DNA of 64,000 bases, from assembly GCF_021390425.1 (NCBI RefSeq), contig NZ_JAJUWY010000001.1, forward strand, positions 310,001-374,000, read 5' to 3'. Each line of letters starts with the position of its first letter. Position 1 is the stretch's first letter. The notes beneath the pieces were generated by a model. The model ran no database searches and was not told the DNA's origin. It saw only the letters and a list, made by a program, of their open reading frames with translations. This stretch comes from Lysobacter sp. GX 14042. GTDB taxonomy: Bacteria; Pseudomonadota; Gammaproteobacteria; Xanthomonadales; Xanthomonadaceae. Below are positions 1 through 8,764 of this stretch, piece by piece. The position numbers and the translations under genes are program-made.

Positions 1-1
1 C

Positions 2-526
2 GACGAGCTGCTGGCGATCCTGGACCGGCAGGCGGTCAGGCTGAGCGAGATGGTGCAGGAGATATCCGACTGGGTCCGGGCCAGTGACGGCCGACTGGTG
101 GCCCGTCGCGAACCGGTCGAGGTCCCGTTGTTGCTGGACCTGGCCGCGGGCAGCGTGGCCGGGGCGCCGCCCTGGGAGCTCGCGGCCGGCCTGCAGGACC
201 GCCGGGTCGACGGCGACACGCAGCGGCTGGTGCAGATGCTGGCCACCCTTGCCGGCTTCCTGCACGCACGCGGCGGCCTGGCGCGGCTGCAGGCGATGAT
301 CGAGGAGGGCGGGCTGCGCCTGGAGCTGGAATCCGGGGTGCCCTGGGACGGGGACGAGGGCCCGATGCTGTTCGCCGGGCCGCACCCGGCTCCGCCTGAC
401 CAGGGCCTGGGCATGGGGCTGCTGGTCGCACGTGAAATCGCCCGGGCCCACGGTGGCAGCGTGGACCCGGGCGATGCGCGGGCGGGCGGGGCGCAACTGG
501 TGGTGAGATTGCCCCTGGCAGGCTGA
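2..526 (+). CDS. Sensor histidine kinase, C-terminal part (5' partial)
   Basis: The reading frame is open from the left edge, so the start lies outside the window; an internal ATG at 50 is not the real start. The first residues (DELLAILDRQAVRLSEMVQE) look like the second half of a dimerisation helix, followed by an HATPase_c-like fold. A G2-type glycine motif (GLGMGL) and the typical end of the domain (AREIARAHGG) are visible. The N box is degenerate: no clear Asn stands in the helix around LVQMLATLAGFLHARG, so ATP binding may be weak. The role would be autophosphorylation for a two-component system, but sensor domain and partner regulator lie outside the window. Confidence 0.7.
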   Translation, partial: DELLAILDRQAVRLSEMVQEISDWVRASDGRLVARREPVEVPLLLDLAAGSVAGAPPWELAAGLQDRRVDGDTQRLVQMLATLAGFLHARGGLARLQAMIEEGGLRLELESGVPWDGDEGPMLFAGPHPAPPDQGLGMGLLVAREIARAHGGSVDPGDARAGGAQLVVRLPLAG

Positions 527-528
527 GG

Positions 529-1330
<802 letters not shown>

Positions 1331-1380
1331 GCACGCTGGATAGCAGGCGCGATGTTACGGGCAAGAAAAACCCGGGCAAG

Positions 1381-1408
1381 AAAAAACCCGACCGCGGACG
1401 GTCGGGTT
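1381..1408 (-). terminator. Intrinsic terminator of ssrA
   Basis: A perfect 10-bp stem (1385-1394 with 1399-1408, loop CGGA) followed on the minus strand by a run of six T (1386-1381). It lies 6 bases beyond the CCA end of the tmRNA, so it should end the precursor transcript. On the plus strand there is no T run after the hairpin, so it works in one direction only. Confidence 0.85.
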
Positions 1409-1414
1409 CAGGTC

Positions 1415-1768
1415 TGGTGGAGGTGGCGGGAATTGAACCCGCGTCCGAAGGCACTCCATCCCCGGCACTACATGCTTAGCGCTCCGTTGGGTCTCGCCTC
1501 CTGACAGCACGGCGCGCAAAGCGCATCAGGAGACCAGCCTGCTTTGGGTTAACCGGGTGCTGGCAGGCAGCCACTCCCGGCGATTCCGTGATAATGACCC
1601 TACGTCGCGAGCACGGACACAAGCGATTTCGGGGCTTAGGCCTTAAGCGGCCAGTGCGTAGTTGTCGTCGTTGGCAACTAATGATTTGCAGCTGGATTTA
1701 CGAGGAAAGCTACCCCCTCGGCATGCGCCAGGCGATTTCGCAACCCCCGTCGAAGCCAGTGCACCCCC
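1415..1768 (-). ncRNA. ssrA: Transfer-messenger RNA (tmRNA)
   Basis: A one-piece tmRNA that rescues stalled ribosomes and tags nascent proteins for proteolysis. The 5' end GGGGGUG (from 1768) pairs with CACCUCC before the ACCA end at 1415, forming the 7-bp alanine-type acceptor stem. A T-arm with GGTTCAATTCC precedes it. The tag reading frame (1646-1675, TAA at 1643-1645) encodes ANDDNYALAA, a variant of the common ANDENYALAA. The CCA is encoded. Its protein partner SmpB is encoded 2.3 kb away, beyond a sensor kinase gene. Length, about 354 nt, is normal. Confidence 0.97.
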
Positions 1769-1907
1769 GGGTAGTCGTTGTTTCGCTGACGGGATCCAGT
1801 ATAGGGGCGGGCAGCGGCCCCGCAAGTGCCGTGCACCGGCCGGGCGCCATCCGTTAAGCCGGTGGACGACAGGCCAACCGGCGCCGGGCCGGTTATGCTG
1901 GCGGCCA

Positions 1908-4097
1908 ATGAACGGACTCGACAGCGAGCGCTCCCCGACGGGTCGCGAAGCGGCCTGGGCCAACTCGGTCCGCCCGCGGCGCGGGCACCTGCTGGCACTT
2001 CTGGTGCTGGTCGCATCGGTCATCACCGTCCTGGCGCTGTGGCGCAGCGCCTACGTGCGCGAGGTCCGGGCAGCCGAGGCGCGGTTCGTCGCCAGCACCG
2101 AGGACGTCCTGCACCGGATCGAGCAGCGCCTGGGCAACTACGAACTGATCGCCGGCGGCGGCTTGTCGCTCTTTTCCTCGGTCAACCGCCCCACGCCGCA
2201 GCAGTGGTACGGCTACGCGGCGGGAATGGACCTGCCCCAGCGGGTGCCCAGCGTGGTCGGCCTGGGTTTCGCCGGCTACCTGCGCAGGCCGCTGGAGGAA
2301 CTGGCCCGCGAATGGGAGGAGGCCGGCTACGGCCACCTGGACCTGCGCCCGCTTGGCGACCGGCCGACGTACGGGCCGGTGATGTACCTGGAGCCCCATA
2401 CCCCTGAGAACCTCGCCGCGATCGGGTTCGACCTGTACTCCGAGCCGGTCCGGCGGCAGGCGATGGACCGTGCGCTGGACACCGGCGAGCCCACGCTTAC
2501 CGGCCCGGTGCAACTCTTCATGGAAGACGATGACGCAAGCGGGGGGCTGGTGCTGTTCGTTCCGGTGTTCCGTGAGGGCCGGCCGCTGACCCCGGCACGC
2601 CGGCGCGAGGTGATGCTGGGCTGGGTATTCCTGCCGATCCGCACCGGCGCGCTGGTGGACGAGGCCCTCAACGAGCGTCGGAGCGAGCCCGACTTCGTCA
2701 TCAGCGACGTCACCGGAGGCGAGCCGGTGGCGCTGTATGCCAGCCGCGGGGAGGTCGGCAACCCGGCGTTCACCCATTCGCTGCGGCTGGACGTCAGTGG
2801 CCGCGTGTGGCAGCTGGACTTCCGTTCCCTGCCACTGCACGCGGCCGCGCCCCGCTTGCACGGCCTGCAGCAGACACTTGCGCTGGGGCTGTTCGCCTCG
2901 TTGCTGATGTACCTGGTGGCATGGACGCTGGCACGCACCCAGTCACGCGCCCATGCCCTGGCGACCCGGATGACCGAGGACTACCGGCGCAGCGAGCAGC
3001 GCTTCCGCGCAGCGATGCAGTATTCGGCGATCGGCAAGGTGCTGCTCGACAGCCACGGCGACGTGGCCGAGGCCAACCCGGCTTTTTCCCGCATCGTCGG
3101 GCTGTCGCAGCAGTCGCTGGTCGGCGTGCATTTCGACGACCTGTTCGAGGACAGCAGCGGGCCGGTGACCGCAAGGCACGTCGGTGATGCGCCGGAAGTG
3201 AGCCGACAGACCCGGGTGCTGCACCGCAAGGGCGGGCATGCCCGGCACGTGCAACTCACCTATGCCCCGGTCCCCGGGAGCGTGGGCGAGGACATCGTCG
3301 GTCTGATCCAGGCCGAGGACGTCACCGAGCAACTGCGGGCCCAGGCGCGCGTACACGCGCTCAACCGCACACTCGAGCAGCGCGTCGCCCAGCGCACCCG
3401 CGAACTGAGCGAGGCCAACCAGGAGCTGGAGACCTTCGCCTACAGCGTCTCCCACGACCTGCGCGCGCCGCTGCGGGCGATCGACGGTTTCAGCAAGGTG
3501 CTGATGGAGCGCTATGCCGGGCAGCTAGACGAATCGGGGCAGGGCTACCTGCAGCGGGTGCGGGGCGCCGCGAACCGGATGGGCGAACTGATCGACGCCA
3601 TGTTGCTGATGTCGCGCCTGGGGCGCAGCCCGCTCAAGCGCGAGCGCATCGACCTGAGCGCGATGGCCGCCGAGGTCGCGGAGGAGCTGCGTGCGGCAGA
3701 CCCGGAACATCCGATGCGGATCACGATCCAGCCCGGCCTGGAAGCCGAGGGCGACGCCACGCTGCTGCGCAACCTGCTGCACAACCTGCTCGGCAACGCC
3801 TGGAAGTTCACCCGGGGGCACCCGGACCCGCGGGTGGAATTCGGCGCGGAGGACGGGACGTTCCACGTCAGGGACAACGGCGCCGGCTTCGACCAGGAGT
3901 ACGTGGGCAAGCTGTTCCGGCCGTTCCAGCGCCTGCACGACCAGAAGACCTTCACCGGCCACGGCATCGGCCTGGCCTCGGTGAAGCGGATCGTGCAGCG
4001 CCACGGCGGAACGATCAGCGCCGAGGGCGTGGTGGGGCAGGGGGCGACGTTCCGCTTCACCCTTCCGGAGGGCGAGGAAGAGCCCGCCGCGGAGTAG
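1908..4097 (+). CDS. CHASE/PAS sensor histidine kinase
   Basis: A 729-residue membrane kinase. Order of parts: cytoplasmic N-terminus, membrane segment about 28-45, an extracytoplasmic CHASE-type sensor region to about 320 (GLSLFSSV, VVGLGFAGYL), second membrane segment about 323-345, a PAS domain about 360-475, a short coiled coil, HisKA with the phospho-acceptor His516 in YSVSHDLRAPLRA, and HATPase_c with N box (HNLLGNAWKF), G1 (DNGAGF) and G2 (GHGIGLA). CHASE domains sense small molecules outside the cell; the ligand is unknown. No response regulator lies nearby, so it is an orphan here. The ATG at 1908 is chosen because the sensor topology starts there; a TATGCT hexamer at 1894-1899 lies 8 bases upstream and no SD is seen. 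It ends 3 bases from the smpB stop codon. Confidence 0.9.
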   Translation: MNGLDSERSPTGREAAWANSVRPRRGHLLALLVLVASVITVLALWRSAYVREVRAAEARFVASTEDVLHRIEQRLGNYELIAGGGLSLFSSVNRPTPQQWYGYAAGMDLPQRVPSVVGLGFAGYLRRPLEELAREWEEAGYGHLDLRPLGDRPTYGPVMYLEPHTPENLAAIGFDLYSEPVRRQAMDRALDTGEPTLTGPVQLFMEDDDASGGLVLFVPVFREGRPLTPARRREVMLGWVFLPIRTGALVDEALNERRSEPDFVISDVTGGEPVALYASRGEVGNPAFTHSLRLDVSGRVWQLDFRSLPLHAAAPRLHGLQQTLALGLFASLLMYLVAWTLARTQSRAHALATRMTEDYRRSEQRFRAAMQYSAIGKVLLDSHGDVAEANPAFSRIVGLSQQSLVGVHFDDLFEDSSGPVTARHVGDAPEVSRQTRVLHRKGGHARHVQLTYAPVPGSVGEDIVGLIQAEDVTEQLRAQARVHALNRTLEQRVAQRTRELSEANQELETFAYSVSHDLRAPLRAIDGFSKVLMERYAGQLDESGQGYLQRVRGAANRMGELIDAMLLMSRLGRSPLKRERIDLSAMAAEVAEELRAADPEHPMRITIQPGLEAEGDATLLRNLLHNLLGNAWKFTRGHPDPRVEFGAEDGTFHVRDNGAGFDQEYVGKLFRPFQRLHDQKTFTGHGIGLASVKRIVQRHGGTISAEGVVGQGATFRFTLPEGEEEPAAE

Positions 4098-4100
4098 GGC

Positions 4101-4610
4101 TCAGGCGTCGCGGCTGTGGCGGCGCATGACCCGTGCCTTTTCCAGCGCCCAGTCGCGGTCGCGGCTGGCCTGGCGCTTGTCGTGCGCCTGCTTGCCCTTG
4201 GCCACGGCGACCTCCAGCTTCACCTTGTTGCCCTTCCAGTACATGGCGGTGGGGACCACGGTGTAGCCCTCGCGCTGGATGAGCCCGAGGAGTTTGTCGA
4301 TCTCGCGCCGGTGCATCAGCAGCTTGCGGGTACGGCTCTCGTCGGCGACCACGTGGGTGGATGCCTGGCTCAGCGGGGTGATCCGCGAGCCGAACAGGAA
4401 CATCTCGCCGTCGCGGACCACCGCGTAGCTCTCGCCGATGTTGGCGCGGCCCGCGCGGATCGCCTTCAGCTCCCAGCCCTGCAGCGCCAGCCCGGCCTCG
4501 ATCCGGTCCTCGAGGATGTAGTCGTGGCGCGCGCGCTTGTTGAGTGCGATGGTGCCGCCGGCGGCCTTTCCCTTATCCTTGCCGCTCTTGTCATTCTTGT
4601 TCTTCGCCAT
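4101..4610 (-). CDS. smpB: SsrA-binding protein SmpB
   Basis: A 169-residue protein that binds tmRNA and places it in stalled ribosomes for trans-translation. Conserved family blocks are visible: [12 protein letters not shown] near the N-terminus, [19 protein letters not shown], the ITPLSQAS segment, and the basic tail [15 protein letters not shown] that enters the decoding site. The ATG at 4610 gives the normal family length; an upstream ATG at 4739 would add 43 residues that do not fit. There is no clear SD, and a CACAAT hexamer (4622-4617) lies 6 bases upstream, which suggests a leaderless message. It is divergent from ratA. Confidence 0.96.
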   Translation of the reverse strand: MAKNKNDKSGKDKGKAAGGTIALNKRARHDYILEDRIEAGLALQGWELKAIRAGRANIGESYAVVRDGEMFLFGSRITPLSQASTHVVADESRTRKLLMHRREIDKLLGLIQREGYTVVPTAMYWKGNKVKLEVAVAKGKQAHDKRQASRDRDWALEKARVMRRHSRDA

Positions 4611-4668
4611 CCGCACATTGTGTCCGATCCGGGCCGATGGGCATACCGATGGCACGTACCCGGAATCC

Positions 4669-5097
4669 ATGCCAAGCATCCGCCGTTCCGCCCTGGTCGA
4701 GCACTCCGTCGAACGCATGTTCGAACTGGTGAACGACATCCCCGCCTATCCACGCCGCTTCAGCTGGTGCGACGCCGCCCAGGTCCTCGAACACGGCCCG
4801 GGGCGGATGGTCGCGCGCCTGGACCTCGGCCTGGGGGCCCTGCGTACCTGGTTCACCACCGAGAACACGCTCGATCCGCCGCACCGCATCGACATGCAGC
4901 TGGTGGACGGACCGTTTCGCCGGCTGTCGGGCCTGTGGGAATTCCACGCCCTGGACGAATCGGCCTGCCGGGTGACGCTGACGCTGAACTTCGAGCCCAC
5001 CGTGCGCCTGCTCGCGCCGGCGCTCGCGGTCGGGTTCCAGGGACTGGCCGACCGCATGGTGGACGATTTCATCCGGGTTGCCGACGGGAACGGCTGA
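4669..5097 (+). CDS. ratA: RatA-like START-domain protein (Coq10 family)
   Basis: A 142-residue protein of the polyketide cyclase/START fold. In E. coli RatA is reported to block association of ribosomal subunits, while the mitochondrial relative Coq10 binds ubiquinone; either role is possible here. The family start ([20 protein letters not shown]) and the [14 protein letters not shown] motif are clear, as is the C-terminal helix [13 protein letters not shown]. The ATG at 4669 fits the family N-terminus. Its stop codon overlaps the ATG of rnfH by one base (TGATG), so the two genes are translationally coupled. The order smpB / ratA-rnfH / bamE matches E. coli. Confidence 0.9.
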   Translation: MPSIRRSALVEHSVERMFELVNDIPAYPRRFSWCDAAQVLEHGPGRMVARLDLGLGALRTWFTTENTLDPPHRIDMQLVDGPFRRLSGLWEFHALDESACRVTLTLNFEPTVRLLAPALAVGFQGLADRMVDDFIRVADGNG

Positions 5098-5354
5098 TGC
5101 GCGTCGAGCTGGCCCGCGCCTGGCCGCGGCGGCATGAGCTGCGGGCAGTGGAGCTTCCGGAAGGCGCCACCGTGGCCGATGCGCTGCGCGCGGCCGGCTG
5201 GAGCACGGGCGTGGAAGGGGCGGTGGCGGTGTTCGGCGTGGTGGCCGACGCGGCCACGGTGCTGCACGAGGGCGACCGCGTCGAACTGCTGCGGCCGCTG
5301 GTCGTCGATCCCAGGGAAGCGCGCCGGCGCAGGGCCGGCGGCCGCATGCGCTGA
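5097..5354 (+). CDS. rnfH: RnfH family ubiquitin-like protein
   Basis: An 85-residue protein of the RnfH (UPF0125, RatB) family, with a ubiquitin-like beta-grasp fold. Its function is unknown; the name comes from its occurrence next to rnf genes in some bacteria. Features that match the family are RVELARAWPRRHELRAVELPE, where an aromatic is expected, the AVFGV strand, and the DRVELLRPL segment followed by a basic DPREARRRR tail. It starts inside the ratA stop codon and ends 1 base before the bamE stop codon on the other strand. Confidence 0.88.
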   Translation: MRVELARAWPRRHELRAVELPEGATVADALRAAGWSTGVEGAVAVFGVVADAATVLHEGDRVELLRPLVVDPREARRRRAGGRMR

Positions 5355-5355
5355 A

Positions 5356-5751
5356 TTACTTGCGGTCGCGCGCCAGGTTCGGGCCGAACTGCTTGCGCGC
5401 GTTCTGCGAGATTTCCAGGTCCTGCTCGGGGAACCAGTCGCCCTCCCAGCGCTGCAGCTGGTCGTCCTGGAACCACAGGGTCAGGTTGCGCATCTTGGTG
5501 TGGCCCAGCCGGTCCAGCCGCTGGGTCGAGGTGTAGTCCCAGCGCTCCTGGTTGAACGGGTCCTGGATCGACGGGGTGCCGAGCAGGACCAGCACCTGTT
5601 GCTTGTGCATCCCTTCCTGCAGCTGCTCTACCGCGCTCTCCTCCAGCAGGTTGCCCTGGTAGATGGGCTGGCGGTAGATGATTCCGCAACCGGCAATGAA
5701 CACGGTGGCGGAAACGGCGATCAGCAGGGTGCGCACGGGGTGCTTGGGCAT
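5356..5751 (-). CDS. bamE: Outer membrane assembly lipoprotein BamE
   Basis: A 131-residue lipoprotein that is part of the BAM complex inserting beta-barrels into the outer membrane. The start at 5751 gives a signal peptide ending in the lipobox IAGC, so the mature protein begins at Cys22. The SmpA/OmlA core is clear: IYQGNLLEESAVEQLQEG, then QQVLVLLGTPSIQDPF and the WDYTS strand. The C-terminal tail is longer than in E. coli, as in xanthomonads. The gene is divergent from fur, with about 100 bases between the two starts. Confidence 0.95.
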   Translation of the reverse strand: MPKHPVRTLLIAVSATVFIAGCGIIYRQPIYQGNLLEESAVEQLQEGMHKQQVLVLLGTPSIQDPFNQERWDYTSTQRLDRLGHTKMRNLTLWFQDDQLQRWEGDWFPEQDLEISQNARKQFGPNLARDRK

Positions 5752-5854
5752 TCGGGGAAGACCAGGGAAGACGGGCGGACAGGGCAGGCGTGAAACCGGC
5801 CCGATGATACACTCTCCACCGCCCGGTCCGCCGCCCATCGCAACAGGAGCGACG

Positions 5855-6256
5855 ATGCCCACTGATGAACTCCGCAACGCCGGCCTGAAGGTCACCCAGC
5901 CGCGCCTGCGCATCCTGGAACTGCTCGAACAGGCCAAGCCCCGCCACGTCACGGCGGAGGATATCTACCGCATGCTGCTGGACCAGGGCGAGGACATCGG
6001 CCTGGCGACCGTGTACCGGGTGCTGACCCAGTTCGAGGCCGCCGGCTTGGTGCTCAAGCACAATTTCGAGGCCGGGCAGTCGGTCTACGAACTGGACCGC
6101 GGTGCCCACCACGACCACATGGTCGACGTGGAGACCGGCAAGATCATCGAGTTCGAGAACGAGGAGATCGAGCGCCTCCAGCACGACATCGCCGCCGCCT
6201 TCGGCTACGAGATCCAGGACCATTCGCTGGTCCTGTACGTGCGCAAGAAGCGGTAG
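5855..6256 (+). CDS. fur: Ferric uptake regulator Fur
   Basis: A 133-residue iron-responsive repressor. The winged helix DNA-binding part (residues 1-82) carries the family signature GLATVYRVLTQFEAAGLV, and the metal site block HHDHMVDVETGKIIEFE follows. The CxxC pair seen in E. coli Fur after HDH is replaced by DVET, as in Pseudomonas and Xanthomonas Fur, so no structural zinc is expected there. A ribosome binding site (ACAGGAG) lies before the ATG. A TACACT hexamer at 5808-5813 could be the -10 element. No Fur box was recognised upstream. It converges on recN. Confidence 0.97.
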   Translation: MPTDELRNAGLKVTQPRLRILELLEQAKPRHVTAEDIYRMLLDQGEDIGLATVYRVLTQFEAAGLVLKHNFEAGQSVYELDRGAHHDHMVDVETGKIIEFENEEIERLQHDIAAAFGYEIQDHSLVLYVRKKR

Positions 6257-6296
6257 TAACCGGCGGACGCCGGCCGAAGGCGCGACGCGCCGCGGC

Positions 6297-7979
6297 TCAG
6301 GCCGGCCCGACGTCGGCCAGCAGGCGCCGTGCCGCCGCCAGCGCCTCTTCGGTCAGCCCGGCACCCCCGACCATCCGCGCCAGCTCCTCCGCCCGCTCGG
6401 CCCCGCCGAGCCGCTGCACCTGGCTGCGGGTCACGCCATCGTGCGCGGCCTTGCTGACGCGATAGTGGCCGTGGCCCTGCGCGGCGACCTGCGGCAGGTG
6501 GGTGACGCACAGCACCTGGCGGCTCCCGGCCAGGGAGCGCAGCCGGCGTCCGACGATGTCCGCCACCGCGCCGCCGATGCCCGAGTCGACCTCGTCGAAG
6601 ATCATCGTGGGCACCGCATCCAGGCCCTGGGCGGCGACTTCGATCGCCAGTGACACCCGTGAAAGCTCGCCGCCGGAAGCGACCTTGCGCAGCGGACGCG
6701 CCGGCTGTCCCGGGTTCGCGGCCACCAGGAACTCGACCCGCTCGGCGCCCTGCGGATCCGGCCGGTCGCCTTCAAGGGGCTCGACCTGGATCTCGAAACG
6801 CCCGCCTTCCATGCCCAGTTCCCCAATCAGCGCCGTGGCCGCCGTGGACAGCGCCGCGGCGGCCTCGCGGCGCTTGCGCCCGAGCACTCCGGCGACCTCG
6901 CGCCAGTGGTCCCGCGCCGATTCGATCTCCCGGTCCAGTACCTGCAGCCGTTCATCCGCGCCGCGCAGGGCATCGAGCTCGGCGGCGATGCGGGTGCGCT
7001 GGGCCAGCAGTCCCTCGGGGGGCACGCGGTGCTTGCGTCCCAGTTCGTGCAGCCGCCCCAGGCGCCGTTCCAGCCCCTGGAGGTGCTCCGGCTCCAGCTC
7101 CAGGTCGCCGCCGATCCGGTCGAGCAGGGCCGAGGCCTCGTCGAGCTGGATCGCCGCGGCTTCCAGCATGCCGTCGACCTCGCCGAGCCGCGGTTCGTGC
7201 TCGCCGACCTTCTGCAGCGCCGAGCGCACCTGGTGGATCGCGTCGGCCAGGGCACTGCCATCGGTTCCCGACAGGCTGGCCAGCGCCGCCTCGCAGGCGG
7301 CGACCAGGTCGCCGGCATGGGCCTGGCGGGTGTGGTCGGCCAGCAGCCGGGCAATGGACTCCGGCTCCAGGTCCTCGGCCTCCAACTCGTCGAACTGGTG
7401 TTGCAGCCAGTCGATCCGGTCGGAAACGTCGCCACGCTCCAGCAGGGCCTTGCGCTCCTCCAGCAACGCGTCCCAGGCGGCAGCGGCCGCGGCGACCGCC
7501 CCGCGCTCGGCAGCCGTACGCCCGAAGGCGTCCACCAGCGCCAGCTGGCTGGGGCGCGCCAACAGCGCCTGCTGTTCATGCTGGCCGTGGATCTCCACCA
7601 ACAGCGAGGCCAGCGCGGACAGCTGGGCAAGGGTCGCCGGGCGGCCGTTGATCCAGGCCCGCGAGCCGCCATCGGCGCGGATCACCCGCCGCAGCAGGCA
7701 GCGCCCGGGCTCATCGGCGTTGTCGAGTTCCTGCGCCGCCAGCCAGCTGGCCGCGGCGGGTACCCCGGCCAGCTCGAACTCTCCGGCCAGTTCGGCGCGC
7801 TCGGCGCCATGGCGCACCACGCTGCTGTCGGCACGCTGTCCCGACAGCAGCGACAGCGCGTCGACCAGCAGCGACTTGCCCGCGCCGGTTTCGCCGGAAA
7901 TGACGGTCAGGCCGGGGCCGAGGGCCAACTCGGCATCGGTCACCACGGCGAATTGCTTGATGGACAGGTGGGTCAGCAT
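6297..7979 (-). CDS. recN: DNA repair protein RecN
   Basis: A 560-residue SMC-like ATPase that acts in recombinational repair of double-strand breaks. The N-terminal Walker A motif is GETGAGKS, the central region is a long coiled coil rich in Glu, Arg and Leu, and the C-terminal head has the signature GGELSRVSLA and Walker B (TMIFDEVDSGIGG). Length is close to the E. coli protein (553). A TACACT hexamer (7994-7989) stands 9 bases before the ATG with no SD. No LexA box was found in the short upstream region. It is divergent from grpE. Confidence 0.96.
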   Translation of the reverse strand: MLTHLSIKQFAVVTDAELALGPGLTVISGETGAGKSLLVDALSLLSGQRADSSVVRHGAERAELAGEFELAGVPAAASWLAAQELDNADEPGRCLLRRVIRADGGSRAWINGRPATLAQLSALASLLVEIHGQHEQQALLARPSQLALVDAFGRTAAERGAVAAAAAAWDALLEERKALLERGDVSDRIDWLQHQFDELEAEDLEPESIARLLADHTRQAHAGDLVAACEAALASLSGTDGSALADAIHQVRSALQKVGEHEPRLGEVDGMLEAAAIQLDEASALLDRIGGDLELEPEHLQGLERRLGRLHELGRKHRVPPEGLLAQRTRIAAELDALRGADERLQVLDREIESARDHWREVAGVLGRKRREAAAALSTAATALIGELGMEGGRFEIQVEPLEGDRPDPQGAERVEFLVAANPGQPARPLRKVASGGELSRVSLAIEVAAQGLDAVPTMIFDEVDSGIGGAVADIVGRRLRSLAGSRQVLCVTHLPQVAAQGHGHYRVSKAAHDGVTRSQVQRLGGAERAEELARMVGGAGLTEEALAAARRLLADVGPA

Positions 7980-8040
7980 CGGCCCGCAAGTGTAGGGCCG
8001 GTTGCCGGCCAGTGGCAGGGGGCCGCGTGCGGTCTGCGGG

Positions 8041-8067
8041 TTGAAACCCGGCGCGTGGCCCCCATTG
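8041..8067 (+). promoter_or_regulatory. Sigma-32 (RpoH) promoter of grpE
   Basis: TTGAAA at 8041-8046, a 13-bp spacer and CCCCATTG at 8060-8067, close to the heat-shock consensus CTTGAAA-N11-16-CCCCATNT. It sits 53 bases before the grpE ATG, on the right strand. No CIRCE inverted repeat overlaps it. Confidence 0.85.
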
Positions 8068-8119
8068 CGTCCCCAAGACGCGGCCCCGAGGGCCCGGTAA
8101 CGCCAGCACAGGTAGCCAG

Positions 8120-8662
8120 ATGACCACTGAACCGATGAAGGACGCGGCCGAGCAGGCCGCCGCGGAAAACGCCGAGCCCGGCACCCGGCAGGACGAAGCC
8201 GTGGCAGCGCTCGAACAGGAACTCGAGGCGGCGCGCGGGGAGAATGCCCTGCTGCGCGAGGACGCGCTGCGCGAGCGCGCCGACCTGGAGAACCAGCGCA
8301 AGCGCATGGCGCGCGAACTCGAGAACGCCCGCAGGTTCGCCAACGAGCGCCTGCTGGGCGAGCTCCTGCCGGTGATTGACAGCCTCGAGGCGGCGCTGCA
8401 GGCCGGCGGCGAGGGTGAGGCCGGCGTGCGCGAGGGAATCGAGCTGACCCTGAGGATGCTGCTGAAGGTTGCCTCCGACCACGGCCTGGCCGAGGTCCAC
8501 CCGGTCGATGCGCCGTTCAACCCCGAGCACCACCAGGCGATGAGCGCGACCACCGATCCGGACCGGCCGGCGGACCAGGTGGTGCAGGTGTACCAGAAGG
8601 GCTGGGTGCTGAACGGGCGCCTGTTGCGCCCCGCGCTGGTGGTGGTCAACAAGCACGACTGA
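8120..8662 (+). CDS. grpE: Nucleotide exchange factor GrpE
   Basis: A 180-residue co-chaperone that releases ADP from DnaK and acts as a thermosensor. The first 90 residues form the long dimerisation coiled coil ([18 protein letters not shown], then [19 protein letters not shown]), followed by the four-helix core and the C-terminal beta domain with the family signature [21 protein letters not shown]. The start ATG at 8120 follows a GGTAG-like weak ribosome binding site. It is the first gene of the grpE-dnaK-dnaJ group; hrcA, found upstream in Xanthomonas, is absent. Confidence 0.97.
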   Translation: MTTEPMKDAAEQAAAENAEPGTRQDEAVAALEQELEAARGENALLREDALRERADLENQRKRMARELENARRFANERLLGELLPVIDSLEAALQAGGEGEAGVREGIELTLRMLLKVASDHGLAEVHPVDAPFNPEHHQAMSATTDPDRPADQVVQVYQKGWVLNGRLLRPALVVVNKHD

Positions 8663-8672
8663 GCCGCGGGCG

Positions 8673-8700
8673 CTTGAAGTGACCCTCCACGTCCCCAGAT
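8673..8700 (+). promoter_or_regulatory. Sigma-32 promoter of dnaK
   Basis: CTTGAAG at 8673-8679, a 13-bp spacer and CCCCAGAT at 8693-8700. It has the same spacing as the promoter in front of grpE. It starts 10 bases after the grpE stop and would give a leader of about 58 bases with the binding site GAGAGGA before the dnaK ATG. It gives dnaK its own heat-shock start within the operon. Confidence 0.8.
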
Positions 8701-8764
8701 AGCGGACATCGGGCGGTCCGGCCGCCCCAAGAATCAAGAAAGATCCCCGAGAGGAAAACGGAAC

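Noticed and set aside
1415-1445. Separate tRNA-Ala gene
   Set aside because: The T-arm and CCA end belong to the tmRNA; no anticodon arm is present.
5752-5854. Fur box between bamE and fur
   Set aside because: No stretch resembling the GATAAT-type repeats was found in this GC-rich gap.
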